Origin: Manis javanica
Taxonomy: Eukaryota; Chordata; Mammalia; Pholidota; Manidae
NCBI RefSeq assembly: GCF_040802235.1
Contig: NC_133172.1
Location: 29,283,738-29,347,737 of the forward strand
Reading direction: 5' to 3'
DNA: 64,000 bases
The notes beneath the pieces are model-generated. The model did not search any database and had not been told where the DNA came from. It saw nothing but the letters and a program-made list of their open reading frames with translations. Positions within the stretch are counted from its first letter, which is position 1. Each line of letters begins with the position of its first letter. Position numbers and translations under genes: made by a program. Below are positions 46,395-59,241 of this stretch, piece after piece.

Positions 46395-46760
46395 GTCAAT
46401 GGAGCCAATCACTATCTTTTCACCACTTGTGGAGAAAATGGAAGTGCCTATGGCCAGGATCCTCACCCGAACCTAACCTGCTTGATGATGCAATTGGCCT
46501 ACTGCTAGGCCATAAGCTATTATTGACTGAGTCACTATATAAAGAGCCCTGCCCAGTGCTCTGGATGGAGGTAGAGACAGAGGAGGATTACAGACCTGAG
46601 GACTGCTGGATGCTTACATGATTCTAGTGCTTGACATGCCACTATGGGAATAAAGTCAGGTAATAAACCCTTTTATACCAAGAACGTTTCGTTGTCATTC
46701 TTCAGTCTCACTAATTCCGTAACAAACTTGTCCAGGGCTGAAACCCTCAGGCAAGACACC
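46395..46760 (+). mobile_element. LTR related to the one at 10274-10795
   Basis: CACTATATAAAGAGCCCTGC near 46533 is a TATA region. GGGAATAAAGTCAGGTAATA near 46645 carries AATAAA. The end reads AACAAACTTGTCCAGGGCTG. TATA region, CCCAGTGCTCTG motif and terminal part all parallel the minus-strand LTR at 10.3-10.8 kb. No interior provirus follows. Confidence 0.6.
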
Positions 46761-49364
46761 ACTGTATCCCTAGAACCTAGAAGCACAAGTGACAAAAAGT
46801 AGATTCTCAGAAAATATCTGTTAACTGCATACATGCTTGAGTGCACGAGTGATAACAAACGAATTTGTTAATAGGAATCTGGATGGACTCAGAATTTATT
46901 TACAAGATCCACTGCTATGGGTAGCCATGTCTCTTAGCCTCTCCCTGACCCTCCCCAAAGAAATCTGACCTTTCTGTTCCTTACCTCTGAACTTCAGAGA
47001 GCTGTATTTCTGTCTGTTGTGCAAGACCTGTTCCCTATTGAAGCCCACAGTTAGGTCATGTAGTTAAAGTTGTGCTGCAGGACATCCCTGATACAAGCCC
47101 CTACAGCTGGGGCTCAATAGCTGCCACTGGTTTCCTTTTTCCGAGGCATTAAACCTCTCCTATATGTGTTTCTTCCTTCTTGGAAAAAGTGAGTGGTACA
47201 TAAAAGTATGGTGAGGGTTAACATGGCATAGTCTCTTGCTGGAGCCTGAAAAGACATTTTTTGCTTTGACCTGTCAAGTCCTTGTGACTTTCCAGAAATG
47301 GATTTGGGTAATGACTTGTCATTATGAGTAATTAGAATCTGTGGAAGTCTGAGAAGACCTGCCCTTTTTTTAGCTTTGGAAACTTTACTACCCTTTTGAC
47401 ACTTCTACTGAGGTTGCACATTTGGTAAGGGGTAAGATAAAATCATGGAAATAAAAGGTTATTCACCAATGCCTATAATTAACCCTTAACCATTCTGAAA
47501 GAAATGAAAATTTATATTTCTAGAGGTATCTAGATATATCTTTCAGACTAGGCCAGATTTACTTTAAACACTTCAAATTAAAGTTAGCATTTATAAGCTG
47601 ATATTTGGAAGCAAAGGAGAGAGCCATAGCTCTCATTTCTTATTCAGTATGTTTGATGATGTACCAGAGAGTCTGTGACTGCTAGTGCTACCAGATATTC
47701 CTGTTGATTCATGAGCTGTTGAAGCCAGAATGAATCTTAGGTTCCAACTTGTCCAGTCCTCTCATTTTACAGATGAAGAAACCAAGGCCCCCCAAAAGAT
47801 AAAGTGACTTTGGTTTTTAGCACTTAGTCATAGTTTGGAGATTGAACTAGATGATCTTTAAAGTTGTTCCAAATTTTTGAAATACAGAGCAAAGTATTTT
47901 AAACAGTTTCAGCACTTATGGGGATTCTCCGGGTTCACAATAGTATTGACCCTATTCAGTTCTATTAAGACAAATTCTGGCATGTTCACAAATGGATTGT
48001 TTCCATTTAGACACAATAAGTACCTTGTCTGTTCAGTTATCATGGCTGCATTGTGCTCAAGTCTCAGTCAAGTGCCTGGAAACTGAATGATGAAAACCAA
48101 ACAGTGCTGCTAGACTGCTTTCTATAATAGAGATACTGGCCGTTGACATGATTGGGGGCTCTCACAAGCATCACGGGAGCCATGAAGGAGAGACATTGTT
48201 GCTCTGTTTTACTGAAGTCACTATATTACAGATTGGAATGAGGAAAGTGTGGGAAATGGCCAATCAGATCTTGATGTTGTCCCTTTAACGAATCCAAGTT
48301 TGTTGCTTGCAAGTTAGAATAACAATATCATAAAATGACCCTGTGTATACTGCAGTTGGCTCCCCACCCCCAAAATTCTGTGTGTGGCTTCAGACCCTCA
48401 CCCTTTCTTTCTCCTCCCCTCCTTCCTCCCTCACCTTCTTGTTCCTTCCCTCCTTCCCTTTCTGCATTCTCCCTTATCTCTTTTCTGTCTCCTTCCCTTC
48501 CCACCCCTCCCTGTTTTCTGTCTTTCCTCTTTCCTTTCTGCATTATTATCCTAGGCTTCTTTCCCTTTTGGTCCCCAAAATACATTTTCCTGCTTTAATG
48601 ATGAGTGCTGATACCATCTAGGAATTCCCGAAGTGGAGTGATTACAAGAGGACCCATTCTTATGCATAAGCAGAAATTCTAGTTCTATTTAATGTATCTG
48701 CAGTATGAAAAATTAGGTTTTACTAATATAGCATTATATATTTAATGATAGCAGCAAAAGATAAAGATGTTTGGATTTCTTAGGTGGTGATCAGAGCAAT
48801 AAGGAATTGATATAAAGTAAAAAAAAATTATACTTCTAGTCTTAGATCTGAGCACCTTGCTCTGTGATCTTCACCAAGACAATTTAATTATTTCAGATTT
48901 CATATCTTTATTTGCTAGATGAACATGGGCCTATATCAATAATTTAACTCCATTCTTGCAATGTGCCTTGTCACTTTTTCCAGCTGCCAGGTCAACTATG
49001 GCTTTTATGAAGCCTTCCTTCTTATCATACTGCAGAAGCATGTGTTCATGCCAGGTACCCTGTAGTGGTACAGAGCTAGGGCCGGCTCTTTCCATGGGAA
49101 TACAGTGGGTGTGAATGTGTGTGTTTATGACTAATGTGGAGTTGGGCTCATCTTCATATATTTGATAATCATTTGCTGAATGTCTCTCAGCAGGGTACTC
49201 TGAGCCAGGTACTTGAGCTGCAAAAACAACTAGAAATGGGTTTCACTATCTGGTGGCAAAGACAGACAATCACAATGGAGTGTGCTAAGTGCTTTGGCAG
49301 GAGTACCAAGAGTGCAGCTATAACACAGAAATTCCTGGAGTGTTCAGTATACTCTCTCTCCCAT
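46761..49364. other. No gene; MIR trace and pyrimidine tract
   Basis: A reversed MIR fragment lies at about 47745-47835 (CATTTTACAGATGAAGAAAC). A long CT-rich tract runs at about 48390-48545. The open frames seen in the CT-rich part are composition artefacts. Nothing else recognised. Confidence 0.45.
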
Positions 49365-49530
49365 ATACCAATGCTTTTCAGAAATGTGGTGCATGGACCC
49401 TGGAAAGCTTGCTGAATATGCAGATTCCTGGCCAACACCTCAGAACAATAGAGTCTCATAAGGTGAAATCTGGAAACATGCATTTGTAGCAAGCTCCCAG
49501 ATGCTCTATAAATGATTCCAAGGAATATAT
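49365..49530. mobile_element. hAT/MER5-type relic
   Basis: GAAATGTGGTGCATGGACCC, GAATATGCAGATTCCTGGCC and GGAAACATGCATTTGTAGCA are the usual wording of a MER5-like non-autonomous hAT element. Confidence 0.55.
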
Positions 49531-49535
49531 CATTT

Positions 49536-51518
49536 AAAATATACCTTAAAATAAGATACAAATTAACATACAGAACACTAATAAAGGCTGTCAAAAAGAG
49601 AAAACAATCCCATTTATAATTGCATCAAAAAGAATAAAATACCTAGAAATAAAGTAAATTTAACCAAGGAGGTGAAAGACCTGTACACTGAAAACTATCA
49701 GACATTGATAAAAAAAAAAAAGATGACACAAATAAATGGAAAGATATACCATGCTCATGGACTGGAGGAATATTGTTAAAATGGCCATACTAACCAAAGC
49801 AATCTATAGACTCAAATGAAATCCCTTTTAAAATTCCAAAGACATTTTCACAGAACTAGTACAAGAATCCTAAGATTTTTAGGGGAATGCAAAAGACACT
49901 GGATAGTCAAAGCAATCTTCAGAAAGAAGAACAAAGCTGGAGGGTTCATGCTTCCTGATTTCAAACTATACTACAAAGTTAGAGTAATCAATAAAGAATG
50001 ATATTGGCATGAAAACAGACACATAGATCAGTGGGCCAGAATAGAGAACACAGAAACAAACCCATGCATATATAATTAATTAATCTGTGGCAAAGGAAGC
50101 AAGAATATACAATGGGGAAAAGACAACACTTCATGATGTTGGAAAACTCGACAGCCACATGCAAAAGAATGAAAGTAAACCACTATATTACATCATGTAC
50201 AAAAATAAATTCAAAATGGATTAAAGACTTGAATGTAAGACCTGAAACCACAAAACTCCTGGAAGAAAACATAGGCAATAATTCTATGACATTGGTCTTA
50301 GCAATATTTTTTTGGATCAGTCTCTTCAGGCCAGGGCAACAAAAGCTGAAATAAACAAATGGGATTGCATCAAACTGAAAAGCTTTTGCACAGCAACATA
50401 ATCTATTAGCAAAATGAAAAGGCAACCTACTGCATGGGAGAAGACATTTTCAAATCATACATCTGATAAGGGAATAATATTCAAAAACTATAAAGAACTT
50501 AACACAACACAATATCAAAAAGAAACTAATTAAAGTGGCCAGAGGACTTGAATAGACATTTTTCCAGAGAAGTCATACAGATGGCCAATAGGTACATGAA
50601 AAGATGCTCCACATCAGTAATGATCAGAGAAATGCAAATCAAAACCACAATGAAATTACCACTTCACACCTGTCAGCATGGCTATTATCAAAAAGATTAA
50701 AAAATAACAAGAGTTGGCAAGGATATGGAGAAAAGGGAATCTTCATTCACTATTGATGGGAATGTAAATTGGTTCAGCCACTATGGAGAGCAGTGCGGAG
50801 TTCCTGCAAAAAAATAGGACTACCACATAATCCCGCTATTCCACTGCTTGGGTATTTATCTGGAGAAAATGAATCACCAGCTTGAAGAGATAAAGGCACC
50901 CCTATGCTCATTGCAGTGTTATTTGCAATAGTCTAGATATGGAAGCAAACTACCCATCAACAGATTAATGAAGAAGATGTGATATATGCTATATGATATA
51001 TTAGATATATGTGCACACAGAAATACTACTCAGCCATAAAAAAAAAAGAATGAGATCTTGCAATTTGGGACAACATGGATGGATGTAGAGGGTATTGTGC
51101 TAAGTAAAATAAGTCAGACAGACATAAACAACTACCGTATGATTTCACTTACATGTGGAGTCTAACAAACAAAATGAACAAACAAAAAAAAAAGAAACAG
51201 ACTCACAGATGCAGAAAATAAACTGTTGGTTATGAGAGCAAGGAGAGGTTGGAGGGTAGGTGAAATAGGTTAGAGATTAAGAGATAGAAACTCAGTTATA
51301 AAATAAAACAAAATAAAATAAATGTACAGCATAGAGAATATAATCAGTAATATTTTAATAACTTTGTGTGGTGACAGATGGTAACTAGGCTTATTATGGG
51401 AATCATTTTGTAATGTCTCAAAGTATTAAATCACTATAATTACACATGATTCTAATAGGATATTATATGTCAATCACACTTCAATAAACAAACAAATACA
51501 TAAAATATACCTGAAAAT
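49536..51518 (+). mobile_element. Older 5'-truncated L1 with target-site duplication
   Basis: L1 body 49553-51501, flanked by 17-bp repeats at 49536-49552 and 51502-51518 (AAAATATACCT, then T or G, then AAAAT). It covers the ORF2 C-terminal third and the 3'UTR: RIKYLEIK-like, then [13 protein letters not shown], then a knuckle region with indels. It ends near TCAATAAACAAACAAATAC. Many frameshifts and stops; older than the two composites flanking it but still with a legible duplication. Confidence 0.85.
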
Positions 51519-52095
51519 CCATCATTTGAGATTAATCTTTCAGGCCCTAAAGTCTTTTTAGGCTTAACAAATCCCAGTTTAAAGTGCAAATGCAGGTGCC
51601 TGTTGGGATCGAGCCTGTGTCATGTCTTCATTTATATACTTTCCCATGCCTGTACCATTCTCAGAATCCTCTAGGTGTTCAGTGATCAATGACTGCATAG
51701 AAAAGATATGCCAAGTATCCTTAGCTGACCTCTAAGCTTTGGGGGTAGGAACACAGAGGTTAAGACAGATAGTTGTGGTTAAATAACTGAAAGCATGCAA
51801 GAGAGAGGACTATGGGTGATAAATTAGGGGCATCAGGAGTGGAGAGAAGGACCGTGAGAGGAAAAGTGGGAGTGACGTAAGGAAAAATTCTGTCTCATGA
51901 TTCCAATAACCTTTATCAGGTGAGACTGGGGACAACTGAGGACAAATTTTACCTTTAACTTCTATATTCTATCACTAGCACTATTTTTTATTAGAATATG
52001 GTCAAATTATAATATATATATGTATATTTTAAACTTAAAGGTGAGTCCTATCAGGTTTGATATTCTGACTCCATCCCCCAATACATAACTTGGAT
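51519..52095. other. No gene recognised
   Basis: Unassigned AT-rich sequence with a TATATATGTATATT run near 52012. Confidence 0.4.
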
Positions 52096-52168
52096 AACTC
52101 CTAACTTTTTTTTTTTGTTGTTGTTGTTTTATTTTTTTATTTTTATTTTTATTTTTTTATTTTTTTTT

Positions 52169-52491
52169 GAGAGGGCATCTCTCATATTTATTGATCAAAT
52201 GGTTGTTAACAACAATAAAATTCAGTATAGGGGGGTCAATGCTCAATGTACAATCATTAATCCATCTCAAGCCTAATTCTCGTCAGTCTCCAATCTTCTG
52301 AAGCATAACGAACAAGTTCTTACATGGTGAACGAATTCTTACAGAGTGAATAAATTCTTACATGGTGAACAGTACAAGGGCATTCACCACAGAAACTTTC
52401 GGTTTTGATCATGCAATATGACCTATAAACCATCAGGTCAAATATGAATATTCATTTGATTTTTGTACTTGATTTATATGTTGATCCCACA
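52169..52491 (-). mobile_element. Partial LTR (U3-R) with captured poly(A) signal (right)
   Basis: Minus-strand TG starts at 52491 after a reversed AGGAGAAA tract. AATAAA lies at 52192-52187 and the end at 52169. The ~19-bp repeats lie at about 52310-52375. Confidence 0.7.
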
Positions 52492-53282
52492 TTTCTCCTA
52501 TTATTATTATTATTTTTATTTTTAATAAAATGCTGAAGTGGTAGGTAGATGCAAGATAAAGGTAGAAAACATAGTTTAGTGCTGTAAGAAGGCAAATATA
52601 GATGATCAGATGATCAGGTGTGTGCCTATGGACTAAGTATTAATCCAGGCTAGACAAGGGCAGCAAGACATCCACGGATGCAGAAGATTTCTCTCAAAGC
52701 AGGGGGGGTGAGGTTCTGAGCCTCACCTCTGTTGATCCCCAAATTCTCACCTGATGGCCCCCCTGCGACTGTGCCTGTCTTAGGTTGTTCCTCCCTTGAG
52801 GAATCTTACCCGTCTCTGGCTAACCAGTCATCTTCCGGGGCCATACAGGGAAATGTAAAGTTGGTAAGTGAGAGAGAAGCCATATTGTTTGCAAAGGTTA
52901 GCTTTTTACTTCTTTGCAGATTTATGCCCTGTGGCTTCTATGCCCAGCACTTGTCTCGAGGTATCTTTACCACCTGGAGGAATTATGATACTCGGTAAAT
53001 TCGATATGAGGCACGAATTCTATTTAAGGTTTGTAATTAGGAAGGAAGAAGAAAAGCTATAGATGTAGCATATGAAGGAAACTTGGGAGGATTGATTATT
53101 TCTTTGACATATCTTCTTGTATAGTACCTTAAGTATGTATAGGTTTTAAACTACTAACTAATTTACACACACATATTAACATAATAGGAATACGGTGACA
53201 TAAACAAAGCAAATCTATAATTACCAGCCATCTCCAGTGAAGCCAAGAAAACCATTTAGGCACCCTAGGCATTTGTGAAAAT

Positions 53283-53570
53283 TTATCTATGATATGATGG
53301 ATATTGTCCAACTGTACTTGAACCATCAGACAAATTAAAGCAGCCCATTTCTGGGATCTGTTCACATCCCATATGTTCTTTTAACCATAGATAGTCTATA
53401 GTCATGAGATTTTGGGGTGCTACAACTTGCACCCCTCCCAACTCCTGATTGAGTTCCAACAGTACAGATCCAGTCAAATTCGTTGTCTCACTGTATGCAC
53501 ATGCCAGCCTAGACATCTCCCTCCTCCTTCTTATGGCAAGTCCAGGAGACGGTGGGCTGGATGCAGCCAC
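53283..53570 (-). pseudogene. Retroviral env TM-like remnant (right)
   Basis: Same 95-codon frame as 44095-44382. Differences include Pro for Leu before QNLMTID and Arg for Met/Arg changes near the start. The truncation and downstream frameshift are shared, so the decay predates the split of the two copies. Confidence 0.5.
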
Positions 53571-53784
53571 AACCGCAGCATCGTCCGGATCCCTGTGGAG
53601 GCTTTTTGATGATCATCCCCCGGCACGAGTCCTCCAGAGAGTGCTGATGCCGGAAGCTCCTCCTCATATCGTATCTTAGTTCATTTTCTGGGTATCCAAG
53701 CAAGGCCTTGATCTTCTGCGTAGAAACAAACAGACCCTTTGCCCACACTTTGACATGCCCTCTATACCACTGTGCAGAACTCAT
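53509..53784 (-). pseudogene. Retroviral integrase-tail-like remnant (right)
   Basis: 91-codon frame with QWYRGHVKVWAKGLFV, open here because TTG replaces the TAG of the left copy. It has no initiation context of its own and is only the end of a longer lost gene. Confidence 0.4.
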
Positions 53785-53987
53785 TGGAGGTCAGCACACA
53801 GTAACTGCTTTTTTTTTTTTTTTTTAATTAAGAGAAAGGAATATTATCAGAAAAGAGTACCTCCATAGCTGATCATCTGACACCCTTTAAGTGATCAACA
53901 TTAAGGATATTTAAAGCATGCGTTGATCTTTGATTTACCAATAGTTTTATCCTGTTAAGGAGTAATCCCCCTTTTCTTTCTTTCTTT

Positions 53988-54340
53988 CTTTTTTTTTTAA
54001 ATTTTTAATCTACACTTACCTGAAGAATACTATGTTTACTATGCTCTCCCCTATATCAGGTCCCCCCTAACAACCATATTACGGTTACTGTCCATCAGCT
54101 TAGCAAAATGTGGTAGAGTCACTACTTGTCCTCTCTGTGTTGTGCAGCCCACCCTCCCCTTTCTCCCTCCCCCCCATGCATGCTAATCTTAATACCCCCC
54201 TTCTTCTTCCCCCCCCTTATCCCTCCCTGCCCACCCATCCTCCCCAGTTCCTTTCCCTTTGGTACCTGTTAGTCCATTTTTGGGTTCTGTAATTCTGCTG
54301 CTGTTTTGTTCCTTCAGTTTTTCCTTTGTTCCTATACTCC
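53988..54340 (-). other. L1 3'UTR and A-tract (right)
   Basis: Reverse of the G-rich 3'UTR described for the left copy. The polypurine tract appears as C-rich runs at about 54146-54254. Confidence 0.8.
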
Positions 54341-57300
54341 TCAGATGAGTGAAATCATTTGGTATTTCTCTTTCTCCGCTTGGCTTATTTCACTGAGCAT
54401 AATACTCTCCAGCTCCATCCATGTTGCTGCAAATGGTTGGATTTTTCCACTTCTTATGGCTGAGTAGTATTCCATTGTGTATATGTACCACATCTTCTTT
54501 ATCCATTCATCTACAGATGGACATTTAGGTTGCTTCCAATTCTTGGCTATTGTAAATAGTGCTGCGATAAACATAGGAGTGCATCTGTCTTTCTCAAACT
54601 TGATTGCTGCGTTCTTAGGGTAAATTCCTAGGAGTGGAATTCCTGGGTCAAATGGTAGGTCTGTTTTGAGCATTTTGATGCACCTCCGTACTGCTTTCCA
54701 CAATGGTTGAACTAATTTACATTCCCACCAGCAGTGTAGGAGGGTTCCCCTTTCTCCACAGCCTCGCCAACATTTGTTGTTGTTTGTCTTTTGGATGGCA
54801 GCTATCCTTACTGGTGTGAGGTGATACCTCATTGTAGTTTTAATTTGCATTTCTCTGATAATTAGCGATGTGGAGCATCTTTTCATGTGTCTCTTGGCCA
54901 TCTGTATTTCTTTTTTGGAGAACTGTCTGTTCAGTTCCTCTGCCCATTTTTTAATTGGGTTATTTGTTTTTTGTTTGTTGAGGTGTGTGAGCTCTTTATA
55001 TATTCTGGACGTCAAGCCTTTATCAGATCTGTCATTTTCAAATATATTCTCCCATACTGTAGGGTTCCTTTTTGTTCTATTGATGGTGTCTTTCGCTGTA
55101 CAGAAGCTTTTCAGCTTAATGTAGTCCCACTTGCTCATTTTTGCTGTTGTTTTCCTTGCCCGGGGAGATATGTTCAAGAAGAGATCACTCATGTTTATAT
55201 CTAAGAGGTTTTTGCCTATGTTTTTTTCCAAGAGTTTAATGGTTTCGTGACTTACATTCAGGTCTTTGATCCATTTTGAGTTTACCTTTGTATATGGGGT
55301 TAGACAATGGTCCAGCTTCATTCTCCTACATGTAGCTGTCCAGTTTTGCCAGCACCATCTGTTGAAGAGACTGTCATTTTGCCATTGTATGTCCATGGCT
55401 CCTTTATCAAATATTAATTGACCATATATGTTTGGGTTAATTTCTGGGATCTCTAATCTGTTCCACTGGTCTGTGGCCCTGTTCTTGTGCCAGTACCAAA
55501 TTGTCTTGATTACTATGGCTTTGTAGTAGAGCTTGAAGTTGGGGAGTGAGATCCCCCCTACTTTATTCTTCTTTTTCAGGATTGCTTTGGCTATTCGGGG
55601 TCTTTGGTGTTTCCATTTGAATTTTTGAATTATTTGTTCCAATTCATTGAAGAATGTTGCTGGTAATTTGAGAGCGATTGCATCAAATTTGTATATTGCT
55701 TTCGGCAGGATGGCCATTTTGACGATATTAATTCTTCCTAGCCATGAGCATGGGATGAGTTTCCATTTATTAGTGTCCCCTTTAATTTCTCTTAAGAGTG
55801 ACTTGTAGTTTTCAGAGTATAAGTCTTTCACTTCCTTGGTTAGGTTTATTCCTAGGTATTTTATTCTTTTTGATGCAATGGTGAATGGAATTGTTTTCCT
55901 GATTTCTCTTTCTATTGATTCGTTGTTAGTGTATAGGAAAGCTACAGATTTCTGTGTGTTGATTTTGTATCCTGCAACTTTGCTGTATTCCGATATCAGT
56001 TCTAGTAGTTTTGGAGTGGAGTCTTTAGGGTTTTTTATGTACAGTATCATATCATCTGCAAATAGTGACAGTTTAACTTCTTCTTTACCAATCTGGATTC
56101 CTTGTATTTCTTTGTTTTGTCTGATTGCCGTGGCTAGGACCTCCAGTACTATGTTAAATAACAGTGGGGAGAGTGGGCATCCCTGTCTGGTTCCCGATCT
56201 CAGTGGAAATGCTTTCAGCTTCCGCTGTTCAGTATAATGCTGGCTGTGGGTTTATCATATATGGCCTTTATTATGTTGAGGTACTTGCCCTCTATTCCCA
56301 TTTTGCTGAGAGTTTTTATCATGAATGGATGTTGAATTTTGTCAAATGCTTTTTCAGCATCTATGGAGATGATCATGTGGTTTTTGTCTTTCTTTTTGTT
56401 GATGTGGTGGATGATGTTGATGGATTTTCGAATGTTGTACCATCCTTGCATCCCTGGGATGAACCCCACTTGGTCATGGTGTATGATCCTTTTGATATAC
56501 TGTTGAATTCTGTTTGCTAATATTTTATTGAGTATTTTTGCATCTACATTCATCAGGGATATTGGTCTGTAATTTTCTTTTTTGGTGGGGTCTTTTCCTG
56601 GTTTTGGTATTAGGGTGATGTTGGCTTCATAGAATGAGTTTGGGAGTATTCCCTCTTCTTCTATTTTGTGGAACACTTTAAGGAGAATGGGTATTATGTC
56701 TTCTCTGTGTGTCTGATAAAATTCCGAGGTAAATCCGTCCGGCCCCGGGGTTTTGTTCTTGGGTAGTTTTTTGATTACTGTTTCAATTTCTTTGCTTGTA
56801 ATTGGTTTGTTTAACTTTTGTGTTTCTTCCTTGGTCAGTCTTGGGAGGTTGTATTTTTCTAGGAAGTTGTCCATTTCTTCTAGGTTTTCCAGCTTGTTGG
56901 CATATAGGTTTTCATAGTAGTCTTTAATAATTCTTTGTATTTCTGTGGAGTCTGTCGTGATTTTTCCATTCTCATTTCTGATTATGTTGATTTGTGTTGA
57001 CTCTCTTTTTCTCTTAATAAGTTGGGCTAGAGGCTTATCTATTTTGTTTATTTTCTCAAAGAACCAGCTCTTGGTTTCGTTGATTTTTGCTATTGTTTTA
57101 TTCTTCTCAATTTTGTTTATTTCTTCTCTGATCTTTATTATGTCCCTCCTTCTGCTGACTTTAGGCCTCATTTGTTCTTCTTTTTCCAGTTTTAATAGTT
57201 GTGATGTTAGACTATTCATTTGGGATTGTTCTTCCTTCTTCAAGTGTGCCTGGATTGCTATATACTTTCCTCTTAAGACTGCTTTCGCTGCATCCCACAG

Positions 57301-58155
57301 AAGTTGGGGCTTAGTGTTGTTGTTGTCATTTGTTTCTATATATTCCTTGATCTCTATTTTGATTTGTTCATTGATCCATTGATTATTTAGTAGCATGTTG
57401 TTAAGCCTCCATGTGTTTGTGAGCCTTTTTGTTTTCTTTGTAGAATTTATTTCTACTTTCATACCTTTGTGGTCTGAAAAATTGGTTGGTAGAATTTCAA
57501 TATTTTGGAATTTACTGAGGCTCTTTTTGTGAGCTAGTATGTGGTCTATTCTGGAGAATGTTCCATGTGCACTTGAGAAGAATGTATATCCTGTTGCTTT
57601 TGGATGTAAAGTTCTATAGATGTCTATTAGGTCCATCTGTTCTAGTGTGTTGTTCAGTGCCTGTGTGTCTTTACTTATTTTCTGCCCGGTGGATCTATCC
57701 TTTGGGGTGAGTGGTGTGTTGAAGTCTCCTACAATGAATGCATTGCAGTCTATTTCCCTCTTTAGTTCTGTTAGTATTTGCTTCACATATGCTGGTGCTC
57801 CTGTATTGGGTGCATATATATTTAGAATGGTTATATCCTCTTGTTGGACTAAGCCCTTTATCATTATGTAGTGGCCTTCTTTATCTCTTGTTACTTTCTT
57901 TGTTTTGAAGTCTATTTTGTCTGATATTAGTACTGCAACCCCTGCTTTCTTCTCACTGTTGTTTGCCTGAAATATGTTTTTCCATCCCTTGACTTTTAGT
58001 CTATGCTTATCTTTGGGTTTAAGGTGAGTTTCTTGTAAGCAGCATATAGATGGGTCTTGCTTTTTTATCCATTCTATTACTCTATGTCTTTTGATTGGTG
58101 CATTAAGTCCATTTACATTTAGGGTGACTATTGAGAGATATGTACTTATTGCCAT
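54341..58155 (-). pseudogene. L1 ORF2, single 1-nt frameshift (right)
   Basis: 3815 nt from the shared MAISTYLS start (58155) to the TGA, one base short of 1272 codons. The endonuclease motifs ([29 protein letters not shown]) and early RT ([11 protein letters not shown]) are open to about residue 645. There a base missing near 56221-56223, relative to the left copy, shifts the frame and meets a stop at 56215. The downstream part is open to the end: FADD motif, RT thumb and the C-x3-C-x7-H-x4-C knuckle. Both left-copy stop positions are sense here (CAA, TGG). The deletion could be real or a consensus error. Confidence 0.9.
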
Positions 58156-58350
58156 TGCAGGCTTTAGATTCGTGGTTACCAAAGGTTCAAGGTTAGCTTC
58201 TTTAGTATCTTACTGCCTAACTTAGCTCGCTTATTGAGCTGTTATATACACTGTCTGGAGATTCTTTTCTTCTCTCCCTTCTTATTCCTCCTCCTCCATT
58301 CTTCATATGTTGTGTGTTTTGTTCTGTGCTCTTTTTAGGGGTGCTCCCAT
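58156..58350 (-). other. L1 inter-ORF spacer (right)
   Basis: A/G-rich on the minus strand. The upstream ATG seen in the left spacer is ACG here. Confidence 0.7.
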
Positions 58351-59241
58351 CTAGAGCAGTCCCTGTAGGATGCCCTGTAGAGGTGGTTTGTGGGAAGCAA
58401 ATTCCCTCAGCTTTTGCTTGTCTGGGAATTGTTTGATCCCAGCATCATATTTAAATGATAGTCGTGCTGGATACAGTATCCTTGTTTCAAGGCCCTTCTG
58501 TTTCATTGCATTAAGTATATCATGCCATTCTCTTCTGGTCTGTAGGGTTTCTGTTGAGAAGTCTGATGTTAGCCTGATTGGTTTTCCTTTATAGGTGACC
58601 TTTTTCTCTCTAGCTGCCTTTAAAACTCTTTCCTTGTCCTTGATCCTTGCCATTTTAATTATTATGTGTCTTGGTGTTGTCCTCCTTGGATCCTTTCTGT
58701 TGGGGGTTCTGTATAATTCCATGGTCTGTTCGATTATTTCCTCCCCCAGTTTGGGGAAGTTTTCAGCAATTATTTCTTCAAAGACACTTTCTATCCCTTT
58801 TCCTCTTTCTTCCTCTTCTGGTATCCCTATAATACGAATGTTTTTCCTTTTGTATTGGTCACATATTTCTCTTAGTGTTGTTTCATTCCTGGAGATCCTT
58901 TTATCTCTCTCTATGTCAGCTTCTATACGTTCCTGTTCTCTGGCTTCTATTCCTTCAATGGCCTCTTGCATCTTATCCATTCTGCTTATAAATCCTTCCA
59001 GGGATTGTTTCACTTCTGTGATCTCTTTCCTGACATCTGTGATCTCCTTCCGGACTTCATCCCACTGCTCTTGCATTTTTCTCTGCATTTCATCCCATTG
59101 CTCTTGCATTTTTTTCTGCATCTCTGTCAGCATGTTCATGATTTTTATTTTGAATTCTTTTTCAGGAAGACTAGTTAGGTCTGTCTCCTTCTCAGGTGTT
59201 GTCTCTGTGATCTTTGTCTGCCTGTAGTTTTGCCTTTTCAT
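58351..59241 (-). CDS. L1 ORF1 protein (right copy), intact
   Basis: 296 residues, start MKRQNYRQ, stop after LQGLL. Nucleic-acid chaperone of the L1 RNP. A coiled coil with two 11-residue repeats (residues 41-62, MQKKMQEQWDE and MQRKMQEQWDE) is followed by RKEITDVRKEITEVKQ. The RRM-like domain has KNIRIIGIPEEEERG and the C-terminal domain TYKGKPIRLTSDFSTE. One 11-residue repeat fewer than the left copy. Open throughout, so the protein could be made if the 5'UTR promoter is active. No evidence of expression can be seen from DNA. Confidence 0.9.
   Translation of the reverse strand: MKRQNYRQTKITETTPEKETDLTSLPEKEFKIKIMNMLTEMQKKMQEQWDEMQRKMQEQWDEVRKEITDVRKEITEVKQSLEGFISRMDKMQEAIEGIEAREQERIEADIERDKRISRNETTLREICDQYKRKNIRIIGIPEEEERGKGIESVFEEIIAENFPKLGEEIIEQTMELYRTPNRKDPRRTTPRHIIIKMARIKDKERVLKAAREKKVTYKGKPIRLTSDFSTETLQTRREWHDILNAMKQKGLETRILYPARLSFKYDAGIKQFPDKQKLREFASHKPPLQGILQGLL

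Larger units (their letters stand above)
52169..53987 (-). mobile_element. Transduced retroviral 3' segment (right)
   Basis: Same content, order and junction as 43683-45496. Differences by eye are scattered substitutions and small indels, including T-run length at about 53813-53825. The shared L1 junction (GAAA repeat next to the L1 A-tract) shows both copies descend from one source carrying the segment. Confidence 0.85.

Noticed and set aside
48328-48621. Overlapping open frames on both strands at 48.3-48.6 kb
   Set aside because: CT-rich tract with few possible stops; low-complexity translation only.
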